Below are positions 39,824-48,906 of a stretch of 64,000 bases of DNA, one piece after another. Position 1 is the first letter of the stretch. Every line of letters starts with the position of its first letter. The notes below the pieces were generated by a model. That model was not told where the DNA came from. It was given only the letters and a program-made list of their open reading frames with translations, and made no database searches. Source of the DNA: Catenulispora sp. EB89 (GTDB lineage Bacteria; Actinomycetota; Actinomycetes; Streptomycetales; Catenulisporaceae); the NCBI RefSeq assembly GCF_041261445.1, contig NZ_JBGCCU010000010.1:248001-312000 (forward strand), read 5' to 3'. The translations under genes and the position numbers were made by a program.

Positions 39824-40992
39824 GGGCGATGCCGGTCACGGACGTCATGCTCCCCGACCCGGCGATGCCGCCGAGACCGCTGGCCGGGCGGCGCCGCTCG
39901 CGCCAGGTCATGGTGGGGAGCGTGCCGGTGGGCGGAGACGCGCCGATCTCGGTGCAGTCGATGACCACGACGCTCACCGCTGATGTGAACTCGACGCTTC
40001 AGCAGATCGCGGAGCTCACCGCTGCCGGGTGTCAGATCGTGCGGGTCGCGGTGCCGTCGCAGGACGACGCCGACGCGCTGCCGGCGATCGCGAAGAAGTC
40101 GCAGATCCCGGTGATCGCCGACATCCACTTCCAGCCGAAGTACGTGTTCGCGGCGATCGACGCGGGGTGCGCGGCGGTGCGGGTGAACCCGGGCAACATC
40201 AAGGCTTTCGACGACAAGGTCGGGGAGATCGCGCGCGCCGCTTCGGACGCCGGGATCCCGATTCGGATCGGCGTGAACGCCGGTTCGCTGGACAAGCGGT
40301 TGTACGAGAAGTACGGCAAGGCCACCGCTGAGGCGCTGGTGGAATCCGCGCTGTGGGAGTGTTCGCTGTTCGAGGAGCACGACTTCCGGGACATCAAGAT
40401 CTCGGTCAAGCACAACGACCCGGTCGTGATGATCAACGCCTACCGGTTGTTGGCCGAGGCCTGCGACTACCCGTTGCACCTGGGGGTGACCGAGGCTGGT
40501 CCGGCGTTCCAGGGCACCATCAAGTCCGCGGTTGCCTTCGGGGCGCTGCTGGCCGAGGGTATTGGCGACACGATTCGGGTCTCCCTGTCGGCGCCTCCGG
40601 TGGAGGAGGTCAAGGTCGGCCAGCAGATCCTGGAGTCTCTGGGCCTGCGCAAGCGCGGCCTGGAGATCGTTTCCTGTCCGTCGTGCGGTCGTGCCCAGGT
40701 GGACGTGTACAAGCTCGCCGACCAGGTCAGCGCCGCGCTCGACGGCATGAAGGTGCCGTTGAGGGTGGCGGTCATGGGTTGTGTGGTGAACGGCCCGGGG
40801 GAGGCGCGCGAGGCTGATCTCGGCGTGGCCTCCGGGAACGGCAAGGGGCAGATCTTCGTGCGCGGCGAGGTCGTCAAGACCGTGCCGGAGTCGCAGATCG
40901 TGGAGACGCTGATCGAGGAGGCGCTCAAGCTCGCCGCCGTCATGGGCCTGGAGATCGACACCGACACCGGCGAGGTGCTTGGCCATGAGTGA
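39820..40992 (+). CDS. ispG: 4-hydroxy-3-methylbut-2-enyl diphosphate synthase (flavodoxin/ferredoxin)
   Basis: 390 residues from GTG 39820 (overlaps the cupin stop; an ATG at 39829 is possible). IspG converts MEcPP to HMBPP with a [4Fe-4S] cluster. The TIM-barrel start ([14 protein letters not shown]), [10 protein letters not shown]-type segment ([17 protein letters not shown]) and the cluster cysteines SCPSCGR and [11 protein letters not shown] are intact. It needs low-potential electrons; a ferredoxin gene lies at the far end of the same regulon (56.4 kb). Overlaps ispH by 8 bases. Confidence 0.96.
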   Translation: MRAMPVTDVMLPDPAMPPRPLAGRRRSRQVMVGSVPVGGDAPISVQSMTTTLTADVNSTLQQIAELTAAGCQIVRVAVPSQDDADALPAIAKKSQIPVIADIHFQPKYVFAAIDAGCAAVRVNPGNIKAFDDKVGEIARAASDAGIPIRIGVNAGSLDKRLYEKYGKATAEALVESALWECSLFEEHDFRDIKISVKHNDPVVMINAYRLLAEACDYPLHLGVTEAGPAFQGTIKSAVAFGALLAEGIGDTIRVSLSAPPVEEVKVGQQILESLGLRKRGLEIVSCPSCGRAQVDVYKLADQVSAALDGMKVPLRVAVMGCVVNGPGEAREADLGVASGNGKGQIFVRGEVVKTVPESQIVETLIEEALKLAAVMGLEIDTDTGEVLGHE

Positions 40993-42409
40993 TCGCAGAG
41001 TTCTGCTGGTCTCCCCGCGCGGCTTCTGCGCGGGGGTCGAGCGGGCGGTCCAGACCGTCGAGAAGGCGCTGGACCTCTACGGGCCGCCGGTCTACGTGCG
41101 GCACCAGATCGTCCACAACAAGCACGTGGTGGAAGCGCTCGAACAGCGGGGCGCGGTGTTCGTGGAGGAAGTCGACGAAGTGCCCTCCGGGGCCGTGGTC
41201 ATCTACTCGGCCCACGGCATCGCGCCGGAGGTGCGGTCGGCGGCGGCCACCCGCGGGCTGCACCCGATCGACGCGACCTGCCCGCTGGTGACGAAGGTGC
41301 ACCGGGAGGCGGAGCGGTTCGCGCGCGAGGACTACGACATCCTCCTGATCGGGCACGCCGGCCACGAGGAGGTCGTGGGCACGCTCGGCCACGCGCCGGA
41401 GCGGATCCACCTGGTGGACGGGCCCGAGGACGTGGCCGGCGTGCAGGTCCGCGATCCGGCGCGGGTGGCGTGGCTGTCGCAGACCACGCTGTCGGTGGAC
41501 GAGACCGCCGCGACGGCGCAGCAGCTGCGCCAACGGTTCCCGCTGCTCCAGGACCCGCCGAGCGAGGACATCTGCTATGCCACGCAGAACCGCCAAACCG
41601 CGGTCCGCCGCGTCGCCGGCGACTGCGACCTGCTCCTGGTGGTCGGCTCGGCGAACTCCTCGAACTCACTCCGCCTGGTCGAGGTCGCCCTCGACGCCGG
41701 CGCCCGGGCCGCGCACCTCGTGGACGACCCGGCCGGCATCGACGAGGCCTGGTTCGCCGGAGCCCGCACGGTCGGCCTGACCAGCGGCGCCTCGGCACCA
41801 GAACAGCTGGTCGGCCAGGTGCTGGACTACCTGGCCGAGCACGGTTACGGCGATGTCAGCCAGGTCGAGGCCGCCGAGGAGCACACGGTGTTCGCGCTGC
41901 CGCACGAGCTGGGGCGGCCGCGCGCCGGCGGGACGAGTGTGTCAGTGGACGAACCCGTTTCGGCCGACTCTGCTCCGACGGAACTTGCCTCTGCCGCCGC
42001 TCCGGCCGGGCCCGCCGCGGCCGAGCCCGACTCTGCTGCCTCTGCGCCGAGTGTGGCCGCGCCGGCCGAACTCGCCTCTGCCGCCGCTACGGCCGGGCCC
42101 GTCGCGGCCGAACCTGACTCTGCTGCCTCCGCGCCAGCCAGCGCCGAACTCAGCTCTGCCGCCGCTTCGGCCGAGCCCGCTCCAGCCGAACGTGCCTCAG
42201 CTGCCGCTGCTCCCGCCGAACTCAGCTCTGCTGCCCCTGCGCCGAGTGAGGCCGCGCCGGCCAAACTCAGCTCTGCTGCCGCTCCGGCCGAGCCCGTCGC
42301 GGCCGAGCCCGACTCTGCTGCCTCCGCGCCAGCCAAAGTCAGCCCTGCCGCCGCCTCGGCCGACTCCACCTTGACCGACCCCCAACCGCCCGGGAGCGCC
42401 AGCCCGTGA
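40985..42409 (+). CDS. ispH: 4-hydroxy-3-methylbut-2-enyl diphosphate reductase with a long repeat tail
   Basis: 474 residues; the enzyme itself is the first ~315 and is complete: Cys15 (RGFCAGV), Cys99 (DATCPLV) and Cys197 ([10 protein letters not shown]) ligate the iron-sulfur cluster, with SAHGIAPEV and GSANSSNS at the active site. IspH makes IPP and DMAPP from HMBPP. The last ~150 residues are an Ala/Pro/Glu/Ser-only tail built of imperfect repeats ([22 protein letters not shown]), with no counterpart in ordinary IspH. Overlaps the next gene (GTGA). Confidence 0.95.
   Translation: MSDRRVLLVSPRGFCAGVERAVQTVEKALDLYGPPVYVRHQIVHNKHVVEALEQRGAVFVEEVDEVPSGAVVIYSAHGIAPEVRSAAATRGLHPIDATCPLVTKVHREAERFAREDYDILLIGHAGHEEVVGTLGHAPERIHLVDGPEDVAGVQVRDPARVAWLSQTTLSVDETAATAQQLRQRFPLLQDPPSEDICYATQNRQTAVRRVAGDCDLLLVVGSANSSNSLRLVEVALDAGARAAHLVDDPAGIDEAWFAGARTVGLTSGASAPEQLVGQVLDYLAEHGYGDVSQVEAAEEHTVFALPHELGRPRAGGTSVSVDEPVSADSAPTELASAAAPAGPAAAEPDSAASAPSVAAPAELASAAATAGPVAAEPDSAASAPASAELSSAAASAEPAPAERASAAAAPAELSSAAPAPSEAAPAKLSSAAAPAEPVAAEPDSAASAPAKVSPAAASADSTLTDPQPPGSASP
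41960..42380. repeat. Imperfect coding repeats in the ispH tail
   Basis: Units of roughly 20-60 bases around CTCTGCTGCC, GCCGCCGCTCCGGCCGA and CCGAGCCCGACTCTGCTGCC recur through the region and encode the Ala/Pro/Glu/Ser tail of IspH. Confidence 0.8.
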
Positions 42410-42900
42410 CCGCCGGCTCGGTGACCTCTCCCGTCGTCACCATCCTGACCGTGACCCGCGGGCGCCGCGGTGCGGCTCTCGTCCAGGAGTTGCACGCGCG
42501 TGCCGAGTACATGGCCGCGGTCACCGGGCGGCCGGTGCGGTTCGCCGGGGTTCATGCTCCGGGCGGGCCGTTGGATCCGATGGTGGTGCGCGCGGTGGTC
42601 GACCTGATCGCGCGCAGTCGTCCGATCGTCGTGGTCGAGGCGCTGGGGCAGCCGGGTCCGGCGGCCGCGGTCGCCGAGCGGGCGCTGCGGGCTTCGGCCA
42701 GTGTGGTCACCGCCTCCGAGGTGCTTGTCGCGCAGTGCGGTCCGCGGCTGCACGACTTGGCCGCGGCGCATGGTGCGGCGTTCCTCATCGCCTGCGGTGG
42801 TTGTCCGTTGCCGCCGCTGGTGGTGCTGGCGGCGCGGCCGGCCGGGGTGGCCTGGGCGGCCTCGCACCGGCCGCAGCCTGCCGGGCGTTGCTGGGGGTGA
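42406..42900 (+). CDS. Homoserine-dehydrogenase-like NAD-binding fragment
   Basis: 164 residues, start coupled to ispH. The stretch [52 protein letters not shown] resembles the homoserine dehydrogenase segment in which the cofactor domain ends (ALEAGKHVVTANKALLA..G..L..LA), but Asn-Lys of TANK is replaced by Ser-Glu and no substrate domain follows. It is too short for a full dehydrogenase. Either a degenerate paralogue or a small protein recruited to the cluster; function unknown. Confidence 0.6.
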   Translation: MTAGSVTSPVVTILTVTRGRRGAALVQELHARAEYMAAVTGRPVRFAGVHAPGGPLDPMVVRAVVDLIARSRPIVVVEALGQPGPAAAVAERALRASASVVTASEVLVAQCGPRLHDLAAAHGAAFLIACGGCPLPPLVVLAARPAGVAWAASHRPQPAGRCWG

Positions 42901-42916
42901 GCGGTGTGCGACCGCC

Positions 42917-42928
42917 GAGAGCGCTCTC
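42917..42928. promoter_or_regulatory. Palindrome GAGAGCGCTCTC upstream of the inositol-phosphate synthase promoter
   Basis: A perfect 12-base palindrome with a central GAGCGCTC core like LacI-type operators, 32 bases upstream of the proposed -35 box. A second layer of control by sugar status is possible but unproved. Confidence 0.35.
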
Positions 42929-42959
42929 AGAGCTCTTACTCACTACCCGCCGGTACGCG

Positions 42960-42989
42960 TTGACCCCCTTGACGGCGCCGGGATATAGT
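42960..42989 (+). promoter_or_regulatory. Promoter of the inositol-phosphate synthase/ebo-like operon
   Basis: TTGACC at 42960-42965 and TATAGT at 42984-42989 are separated by 18 bases, close to the consensus of the vegetative sigma factor. The start of transcription would fall at about 42996, directly against the TetR-type operator. Confidence 0.7.
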
Positions 42990-42998
42990 GAGTCATCC

Positions 42999-43015
42999 TG
43001 ACTGACGGTCAGTCA
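42999..43015. promoter_or_regulatory. TetR-type operator of the ebo-like operon, TGACTGACGGTCAGTCA
   Basis: A perfect 17-base odd palindrome at the expected transcription start of the operon, ideally placed for repression. Near-identical sites lie at 38094-38110 and 56359-56375. The expected binder is the TetR protein at 55566-56258. Confidence 0.88.
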
Positions 43016-43136
43016 ATAGGGTGCCCGATCGGGCTGATCGGGCGCCCGCAGGTCATTGGTGCACCCCCCACCCCACCCCCCACGGCTTCATCCGTCGTAC
43101 CGCCACACGTTTCATCCGATATGAGGGGCAAAGACG

Positions 43137-44321
43137 ATGACTCGAAACGACAAGTCGCCGATCGGCGCGTGGCTCGTGGGCTCGCGAGGCTCGATCGCCA
43201 CGACCGTGGTCTCCGGCGCGGCCGCCATCACGGCCGGCACCGCCGGCGCCGTCGGCTGCGTCACCGAACTGGCCGACTTCGCCTCCGCCGGGCTCGTCCC
43301 GCTGGACCGGCTGGTGTTCGGCGGCTGCGACGTGGTCACCACGCCGCTGCGCAAACGCGCCGAGCAGCTGGCGTCCGCCGGGGTGATCCCGGCGCACGTC
43401 GGCGCCGCGGTCGGGGACGCCCTGGACCGCGCAGAGAACGAGATGATCACCATCGCGGGCCCCGGGACCGGTGTCCCGCAGCGGGTCCGCGCGGACTGCC
43501 TGATCAAGGCGCTGGCCGACTTCCAGGCCCGCACCGGCTGCGAGCAGGTGGTCGTGGTGAACGTCGCCTCCACCGAGCCCACCCCCGATTCCGATCCGGC
43601 CTACCAGAGCCTCCAGGCGCTGGAAGCAGCCCTGGACACCCGTCCCGACGTCCTCCCGCCGAGTTCCCTCGCGGCTTACGCCGCCTTCCGCAGCGGACAT
43701 CCCTTCGTCGACTTCACCCCGTCGGTCGGCGCCCGCCTGCCGGCCCTGGACGAGTTGGCCCGCCAGGCGAACCTGCCCTATGCGGGCAATGACGGCAAGA
43801 CAGGCGAAACCCTGGTGAAGTCGGTGCTCGCGCCGATGTTCGCCTACCGGGGCCTGGACGTGCGGTCCTGGTACAGCGCCAACATCCTCGGCGGCGGCGA
43901 CGGCGCCACCCTGTCCGACTCCGAGGCCTGCGACACCAAGATCCGGTCCAAGGCCTCCTCGCTGTCCAAGCTCCTGGGCTACGCCCCGGAGAGCACCGTG
44001 CGGATCGACTACGTCGCCGACATGGGCGACTGGAAGACCGCCTGGAACCACGTCGCCTTCCAGGGCTTCCTCGGCGTGCAGATGAAGCTCCAGTTCACCT
44101 GGCAGGGTTGCGACTCGGCGCTGGCCGCCCCGCTCATCCTGGACCTGGTCCGGCTCGCCGCCTTCGCCCAGCAGCGCGGCGAATCGGGTCCGCTGTCGGA
44201 GTTCGGCTTCTTCTTCAAGGACCCGGTCGGCGACGGCGACGACAGCCGGCTGTCGGGCCAGTACGACCGCCTCAGGGCGTGGGTCGCGGGCACGCCGGCC
44301 CCGGCCGGGACCGCGTCGTGA
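43137..44321 (+). CDS. ino1: Inositol-3-phosphate synthase (myo-inositol-1-phosphate synthase)
   Basis: 394 residues. It cyclises glucose 6-phosphate to inositol 3-phosphate with NAD. Features: GSRGSIATTVVSGAAAI (Rossmann loop), VVVVNVASTEP, FVDFTPSVGARLPAL, GNDGKTGETLVKSVLAPMF, and the Asn-Ile-Leu-Gly-Gly-Gly-Asp-Gly region, all standard. As the first gene of a co-directional operon of about 12.3 kb with EboC/A/B/E-like genes, it probably supplies the cyclitol, taking the place of the EboD sugar-phosphate cyclase of other ebo clusters. The stop overlaps the next start (GTGA). Confidence 0.93.
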   Translation: MTRNDKSPIGAWLVGSRGSIATTVVSGAAAITAGTAGAVGCVTELADFASAGLVPLDRLVFGGCDVVTTPLRKRAEQLASAGVIPAHVGAAVGDALDRAENEMITIAGPGTGVPQRVRADCLIKALADFQARTGCEQVVVVNVASTEPTPDSDPAYQSLQALEAALDTRPDVLPPSSLAAYAAFRSGHPFVDFTPSVGARLPALDELARQANLPYAGNDGKTGETLVKSVLAPMFAYRGLDVRSWYSANILGGGDGATLSDSEACDTKIRSKASSLSKLLGYAPESTVRIDYVADMGDWKTAWNHVAFQGFLGVQMKLQFTWQGCDSALAAPLILDLVRLAAFAQQRGESGPLSEFGFFFKDPVGDGDDSRLSGQYDRLRAWVAGTPAPAGTAS

Positions 44322-45211
44322 GCCGCCTGGGCACCCGCCGCGACGATCTGCGGGCGCTGACAGAACTGATCCGCGCCCCCGCCGCGCTGTCCGTCCCCGG
44401 CGACGTGATCGCCGGGGCGGCGGCCGCCGGCTGGCCGCTGGGCCGGACCCGCACCGCCGGGGTCGCCGCGTCGTCCGTCCTTCTCTACTGGGCCGGCATG
44501 GCGCTCAACGACTACGCCGACCGGGAGATCGACGCCAAGGAACGCCCGAACCGGCCGATCCCGTCCGGGCGGATCAGCCCGCAGACCGCGCTGCGGGTGG
44601 CCCAGTCGCTGACCGTCGGCGGCCTGGCGGTCTCGGCCCTGGCCGCGGGGCGCCGCGGGCTCGGCGTCTCGGTCCCGCTGGCCGCCGGCGTCTGGGCCTA
44701 CGACACCGTCTTCAAGGGCACCCCGGCCGGCGCCGCGTCGATGGCGCTGGCCCGCGGGCTGAACGTGCTGGCCGGGGCCGGGATCGGCGGCGTGCGCAAG
44801 GCCGCCGTGCCGGCCGGGGTCGTGGCCGCGCACACCATGACCCTGATGGCCCTGTCGGCCAAGGAGGTCGACGGCTCCGACCCGGCGCTGCCGGCCGTCA
44901 CGCTCGCGGCGACCTCCGCCGTGGGCACCGCGGCCGCGCTGCTGCCGGGCCGCTCGCCGCGCGGCCGGGACAAGGCGGCGGCCGCCGCCGCGGCCGCCGG
45001 CTACGTCGCGATCTTCGGCCGCGCGCAGGCCAAGGCGGTGCGCAAGCCCACCGCCAAGAACCTGCAGAAGGCGGTCGGCGCGGGCATCATGAGCCTGATT
45101 CCGCTGCAGTCGGCGCTGTCCGGCAAGGCCGGCGCGCTCAAGCCGATGGGCCCGCTGCTGGCCGCGCTTCCGGTGGGCCGGATGTTGGGCCGGAAGGTGG
45201 CCACGACATGA
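44318..45211 (+). CDS. eboC: EboC-like UbiA prenyltransferase
   Basis: 297 residues from GTG 44318. A multi-helix membrane protein with the first Asp-rich motif N64-DYADREID-72 and the following ERPNRPIPSGRISP; the second motif is reduced to YDTVFKG with MALARGLNVLAG, as in the SCO/EboC-type branch rather than quinone-type UbiA. It should transfer a polyprenyl group to a polar acceptor; with inositol-phosphate synthase upstream and a prenyl synthase downstream, an inositol-derived acceptor is the inference. Confidence 0.85.
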   Translation: MSRLGTRRDDLRALTELIRAPAALSVPGDVIAGAAAAGWPLGRTRTAGVAASSVLLYWAGMALNDYADREIDAKERPNRPIPSGRISPQTALRVAQSLTVGGLAVSALAAGRRGLGVSVPLAAGVWAYDTVFKGTPAGAASMALARGLNVLAGAGIGGVRKAAVPAGVVAAHTMTLMALSAKEVDGSDPALPAVTLAATSAVGTAAALLPGRSPRGRDKAAAAAAAAGYVAIFGRAQAKAVRKPTAKNLQKAVGAGIMSLIPLQSALSGKAGALKPMGPLLAALPVGRMLGRKVATT

Positions 45212-46872
45212 GCGACGGCAGCGGACCAGGCCCGGCGGTGCCCGACGGGGTGCTGTGGGGCTACGGCACCAACGGCTTCGGGAACCACCGCCTCGAAGAC
45301 GCCCTGCGGATCATCGCCGACCTCGGATACCGCGGCGTGGCCCTGACCCTGGACAACCACCACCTCGACCCGTTCGCCCCGGACGCGTCCGCCCGGGTCG
45401 GTCAGGTGGCGGCCCTGCTGGACCGCCTGAATCTGGCCGTCGTGATCGAAACCGGCGCGCGCTACCTGCTCGATCCGCGGCGCAAGCACCAGCCGTCGCT
45501 CGTCTCGCCCGAGGCCGAGCGCCGTCTGCGCCTGATGGACCGGGCCTGCGCCATCGCCGGGGATCTGAATGCCCAAGCCGTCTCGTTCTGGAGCGGCGTC
45601 GACCACGACGACGATCCGGACGCGGCCTGGGACCGGATGCGCGAGAACACGGCGCGGGTCGTGGAGTACGCCGACACCTACGGGGTCACGCTCGGCCTGG
45701 AGCCCGAGCCGGGCATGGTCGTGCAGACCCTGGACGACTACGACGCGCTGCTGCTCGACCTGGGCTGCCCGCCGCGGCTGGGGCTGACGCTGGACATCGG
45801 CCACTGCCGCGCGGTCGAGGAGCAGCCGGTGCCCGAGTGCGTCCTGCGGGCCGGGCCCCGGCTGGTCAACGTGCAGATCGACGACATGGTGCGCGGCGTG
45901 CACGAGCACCTGGAGTTCGGGGTCGGCGAGATCGACTTCCCGCCGGTGATCGCCGCGCTGATCGACTCCGGATACACCGGCCTGGTCGGGGTCGAGCTGC
46001 CCCGGCACGGCCACGCCGCCCCGGACGTCGCGCGCCGCTCGCTGGAGTTCCTGCGCGCGGCGACACCGGCCCCGCCGGCTTCGCAGGCTCCGACGATGCC
46101 TACGCCGCCCCCGATGCCCACGCCGCCCACGACGGGGACGATGTCGGCCGAGACGCTGCGCCGCGAACTCGAACCACACCTGGACGCCCGAGCCGCGGCC
46201 TGGCTCGACACGGCGGTGACCGAGATCGCCGCCGACCCGGACCGCTGCGCCGTGCACAGCGCCGGGGCGGCCCGGCGCTGCGGCCGCGGCCCGCTGACCG
46301 CACGCTGGAACGTCGACGAGGCGGTCAGGGCTCTGCTGCTCCACGCCGTCCCGGCCGAACGCCGCGCCGAAGTCCTGTGGGACGTCTACACCCGCGGCGA
46401 CCCGGCCGAGCGCCGCGCCGCCCTCAAAGCCCTGCCCCTGCTCCTCGGCCTGGCCGCGGGCAGCGGCCGGGCGCTGGTCGAGGACGCGCTGCGCACCAAC
46501 GACGCGACCCTGATCACGGCGGCGCTCGGCCCGTACGCCGCCGCGCACCTGGAGCCGGACGCGCTGCGCCAGGCGGTGCTCAAGTGCGCCTTCCTGTCGG
46601 TGCCGTTCACCGCGGTGCCCGAGGTGATCGCGCTGGCCGACGCAGAGCTCGCCGCGCTGCTGTCCGACTACGCCCGCGAGCGCGTCCTGGCCGGCCGCGA
46701 CGTCGACGACCAGATCCTCGACCTGATCGCCGCGCTCCCCAGCCGGGCCCGCACGGACCTGTCCACGCAGCTGGCCGACCTGGTCCGCGAGCCCGACGAG
46801 CGGGCCCGCTTCCGGTCCGAGGCGGCCCGCCGCGCCGCCGACCGCCTGGCGGCCGGCGCCGGGACTTCCTAG
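45208..46872 (+). CDS. eboA: Fusion of a sugar-phosphate isomerase-like TIM barrel with EboA
   Basis: 554 residues. Residues ~12-285 are a xylose-isomerase/AP-endonuclease-2-like barrel (LWGYGTNGFGNHRLEDALRII, GLEPEPGMV, LTLDIGHC, HLEFGVGEIDFPPV, VGVELPRH) with metal-binding Glu, Asp, His and Glu. A Pro/Thr linker (TPPPMPTPP) leads to an EboA domain, ~310-545 (WNVDEAVRALLLHAVP, LRTNDATLITAALGPYAAAHL, RQAVLKCAFLSVP, DYARERVLAGR). Fusion to EboA suggests the barrel works on the ebo metabolite. ATGA overlap with eboC. Confidence 0.83.
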   Translation: MSDGSGPGPAVPDGVLWGYGTNGFGNHRLEDALRIIADLGYRGVALTLDNHHLDPFAPDASARVGQVAALLDRLNLAVVIETGARYLLDPRRKHQPSLVSPEAERRLRLMDRACAIAGDLNAQAVSFWSGVDHDDDPDAAWDRMRENTARVVEYADTYGVTLGLEPEPGMVVQTLDDYDALLLDLGCPPRLGLTLDIGHCRAVEEQPVPECVLRAGPRLVNVQIDDMVRGVHEHLEFGVGEIDFPPVIAALIDSGYTGLVGVELPRHGHAAPDVARRSLEFLRAATPAPPASQAPTMPTPPPMPTPPTTGTMSAETLRRELEPHLDARAAAWLDTAVTEIAADPDRCAVHSAGAARRCGRGPLTARWNVDEAVRALLLHAVPAERRAEVLWDVYTRGDPAERRAALKALPLLLGLAAGSGRALVEDALRTNDATLITAALGPYAAAHLEPDALRQAVLKCAFLSVPFTAVPEVIALADAELAALLSDYARERVLAGRDVDDQILDLIAALPSRARTDLSTQLADLVREPDERARFRSEAARRAADRLAAGAGTS

Positions 46873-46885
46873 AAGGAGACGAACC

Positions 46886-47746
46886 ATGCGCGTCTTCGAT
46901 CCACACATCCACATGACCTCCCGCACCACCGCCGACTACCAGGTGATGGCCGACGCCGGGGTGGCCGCGATCGTCGAGCCCGCGTTCTGGCTCGGCCAGC
47001 CCCGGACCTCCGCGGAGACCTTCCTCGACTACTTCGACAGCCTGCTGGGCTGGGAGCCCTACCGGGCCGCGCAGTTCGGCATCACACACTTCTGCGCCAT
47101 CGCCCTGAACCCCAAGGAGGCCAACGACCCCCGCTGCCGCGCCGTCCTGGACCTGCTGCCGCGCTACCTGGAGAAGGACCGGGTGGTCGCGGTCGGCGAG
47201 GTCGGCCTGGACAGCGGCACGGCCGACGAGGAGAAGGTGCTGCTGGCCCAGCTGCACCTCGCCGCCGAGCACGGCCTGCCGGTCGTGGTCCACACCCCGC
47301 ACCGGGACAAGGCCGCCGGGACCCGCCGGATCGTGGAGCTGGTCGCCGCCTCCGGCCTGCCGCCGGAGCACGTGGTGATCGACCACCTCAACGAGATGAC
47401 CGTGGCCATGGTCAAGGACAGCGGCAGCTGGTGCGGCTTCACCATCTATCCGAACACGAAGATGGACCCGGCCCGGATGGCGCTGATCGCCGCCGACCAC
47501 GGCCTGGACAAGGTGCTGATCAACTCCGCGGCCGACTGGGGCGTCAGCGACCCGCTGTCGACCGTGGCCACCGCCGCGGCGCTGTCCGGCGCCGGCTTCG
47601 ACGACGCCGAGATCGCCCGCACCTTCTGGGACAACCCGGTCGCCTTCTACGGGCAGAGCGGCCGCCTGGTCTTCGACGACGCGGCCCTGGCCGACGCCCG
47701 CGACCAGGACTTCGGCGGCAACACCGTGGCCCGAGGGGAGAAGTGA
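46886..47746 (+). CDS. eboB: EboB-like TatD-type metal-dependent hydrolase
   Basis: 286 residues with AGAAGGAGA before the ATG. Metal motif DPHIHM at the start, then EPAFWLGQPRTSAETFLDYF, ALNPKEANDPR, EVGLDSGTADEEKVLLAQL, VHTPHRDKAAGT, DHLNEMT and NSAADWGVSDPL: these are the special features of the Ebo branch of the TatD family rather than of the DNase TatD. A hydrolytic step on the cluster metabolite is likely; substrate unknown. Confidence 0.88.
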   Translation: MRVFDPHIHMTSRTTADYQVMADAGVAAIVEPAFWLGQPRTSAETFLDYFDSLLGWEPYRAAQFGITHFCAIALNPKEANDPRCRAVLDLLPRYLEKDRVVAVGEVGLDSGTADEEKVLLAQLHLAAEHGLPVVVHTPHRDKAAGTRRIVELVAASGLPPEHVVIDHLNEMTVAMVKDSGSWCGFTIYPNTKMDPARMALIAADHGLDKVLINSAADWGVSDPLSTVATAAALSGAGFDDAEIARTFWDNPVAFYGQSGRLVFDDAALADARDQDFGGNTVARGEK

Positions 47747-48906
47747 GGGGCGTGCACTTCTCCCATCCCGACGGTGCGGACGTGCTGCTCAGCTACTGCA
47801 CCAACGTCCACCCCGCGCAGGACGTGGCCGGGGTGGTGGCCCAGCTGGACCGCTACGCCGCCCCGATCCGCCGCCGCCTCGGCTGGCCCCGCCTGTGGCT
47901 GCCGGCCTCGGCCGCGGCGGTGCTGGCCGCCGACCCCGTCGCCCTGGCCGCCTTCGGCAGGGAACTGAACGCGCGCGACCTGTTCGTCGTCACCGTCAAC
48001 GGCTTCCCGTACGGCGACTTCCACGGCGAGCGGGTCAAGAAGCTGGTGTACCGGCCCGACTGGTCCGATCCGCGACGGCTCGCCTACACCCTGGACCTGG
48101 CCCGGATCCTGGCGGCGCTGCTGCCCGGGGACGTCACCGAGGGGACCATCAGCACCCTGCCTCTGGGCTGGCGCGACGGCTGGAGCGACGAGCACCACGC
48201 GGCGGCCCTGGGCCATCTGTCCGATCTGGCGCGCGAGCTGCGCCACCTGCGGCGGCAGACCGGCCGGAACATCCGGGTCGGTCTGGAGCCCGAACCCGGC
48301 TGCGTCATCGAGACCTGCGACGACCTGGCCCGGGCGGCGCTGCCGGCGGAGATCGGCGACCACGTCGGCCTGTGCCTGGACACCTGCCACCTGGCCGTGG
48401 GCTTCAGCGACACCGGCCACTTCCTGAACGCGGCCGCCGAGGCCGGGCTCAGCGTCGTCAAGGTGCAGGCGGCGTGCGCGCTCCAGGCCGACCGGCCCGC
48501 CGACGGCACGGCCCGCGAGGCCCTGCGCTCGCTGGCCGAGCCCCGCTATCTGCATCAGGTGCGGCGGCGGCGCGCGGACGGCGGCCTGGACGGCGTCGAC
48601 GACCTTCCGGACGCGGCCCGCACGCTGGCCGCCGACGAACCCTGGCGCGTCCACTTCCACGCCCCCGTGCACCGGACGCACGTCGGCGCGCTGCGCACCA
48701 CCCAGCCCGAACTCGCCGACGCGCTCGCCGGCTTGTTCGGCGGGCCGCACCCGGCCACCCGGCACCTGGAGGTCGAGACCTACACCTGGGACGTGCTGCC
48801 CGGAGCCGGCGGCGAGGCGGACCTCGTCGCGGGCATCGCCGGCGAGCTGTCCTGGACGGCGGGCCGGCTGACCTCACTCGGATTGAAGGGGGAGACACAG
48901 ACATGA
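47743..48906 (+). CDS. eboE: EboE-like protein (TIM-barrel, metabolite traffic)
   Basis: 387 residues from GTG 47743 overlapping the eboB stop. LLSYCTNVHPAQDVAGVVAQL, FVVTVNGFPYGDFHGERVKKLVYRPDW, TISTLPLGWRDGW, RVGLEPEPGCVIET and LCLDTCHLAVGF match the EboE family, whose name comes from export phenotypes of ebo mutants, not from a known reaction. It has a sugar-isomerase-like barrel and no membrane segment. ATGA overlap downstream. Confidence 0.87.
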   Translation: MRGVHFSHPDGADVLLSYCTNVHPAQDVAGVVAQLDRYAAPIRRRLGWPRLWLPASAAAVLAADPVALAAFGRELNARDLFVVTVNGFPYGDFHGERVKKLVYRPDWSDPRRLAYTLDLARILAALLPGDVTEGTISTLPLGWRDGWSDEHHAAALGHLSDLARELRHLRRQTGRNIRVGLEPEPGCVIETCDDLARAALPAEIGDHVGLCLDTCHLAVGFSDTGHFLNAAAEAGLSVVKVQAACALQADRPADGTAREALRSLAEPRYLHQVRRRRADGGLDGVDDLPDAARTLAADEPWRVHFHAPVHRTHVGALRTTQPELADALAGLFGGPHPATRHLEVETYTWDVLPGAGGEADLVAGIAGELSWTAGRLTSLGLKGETQT

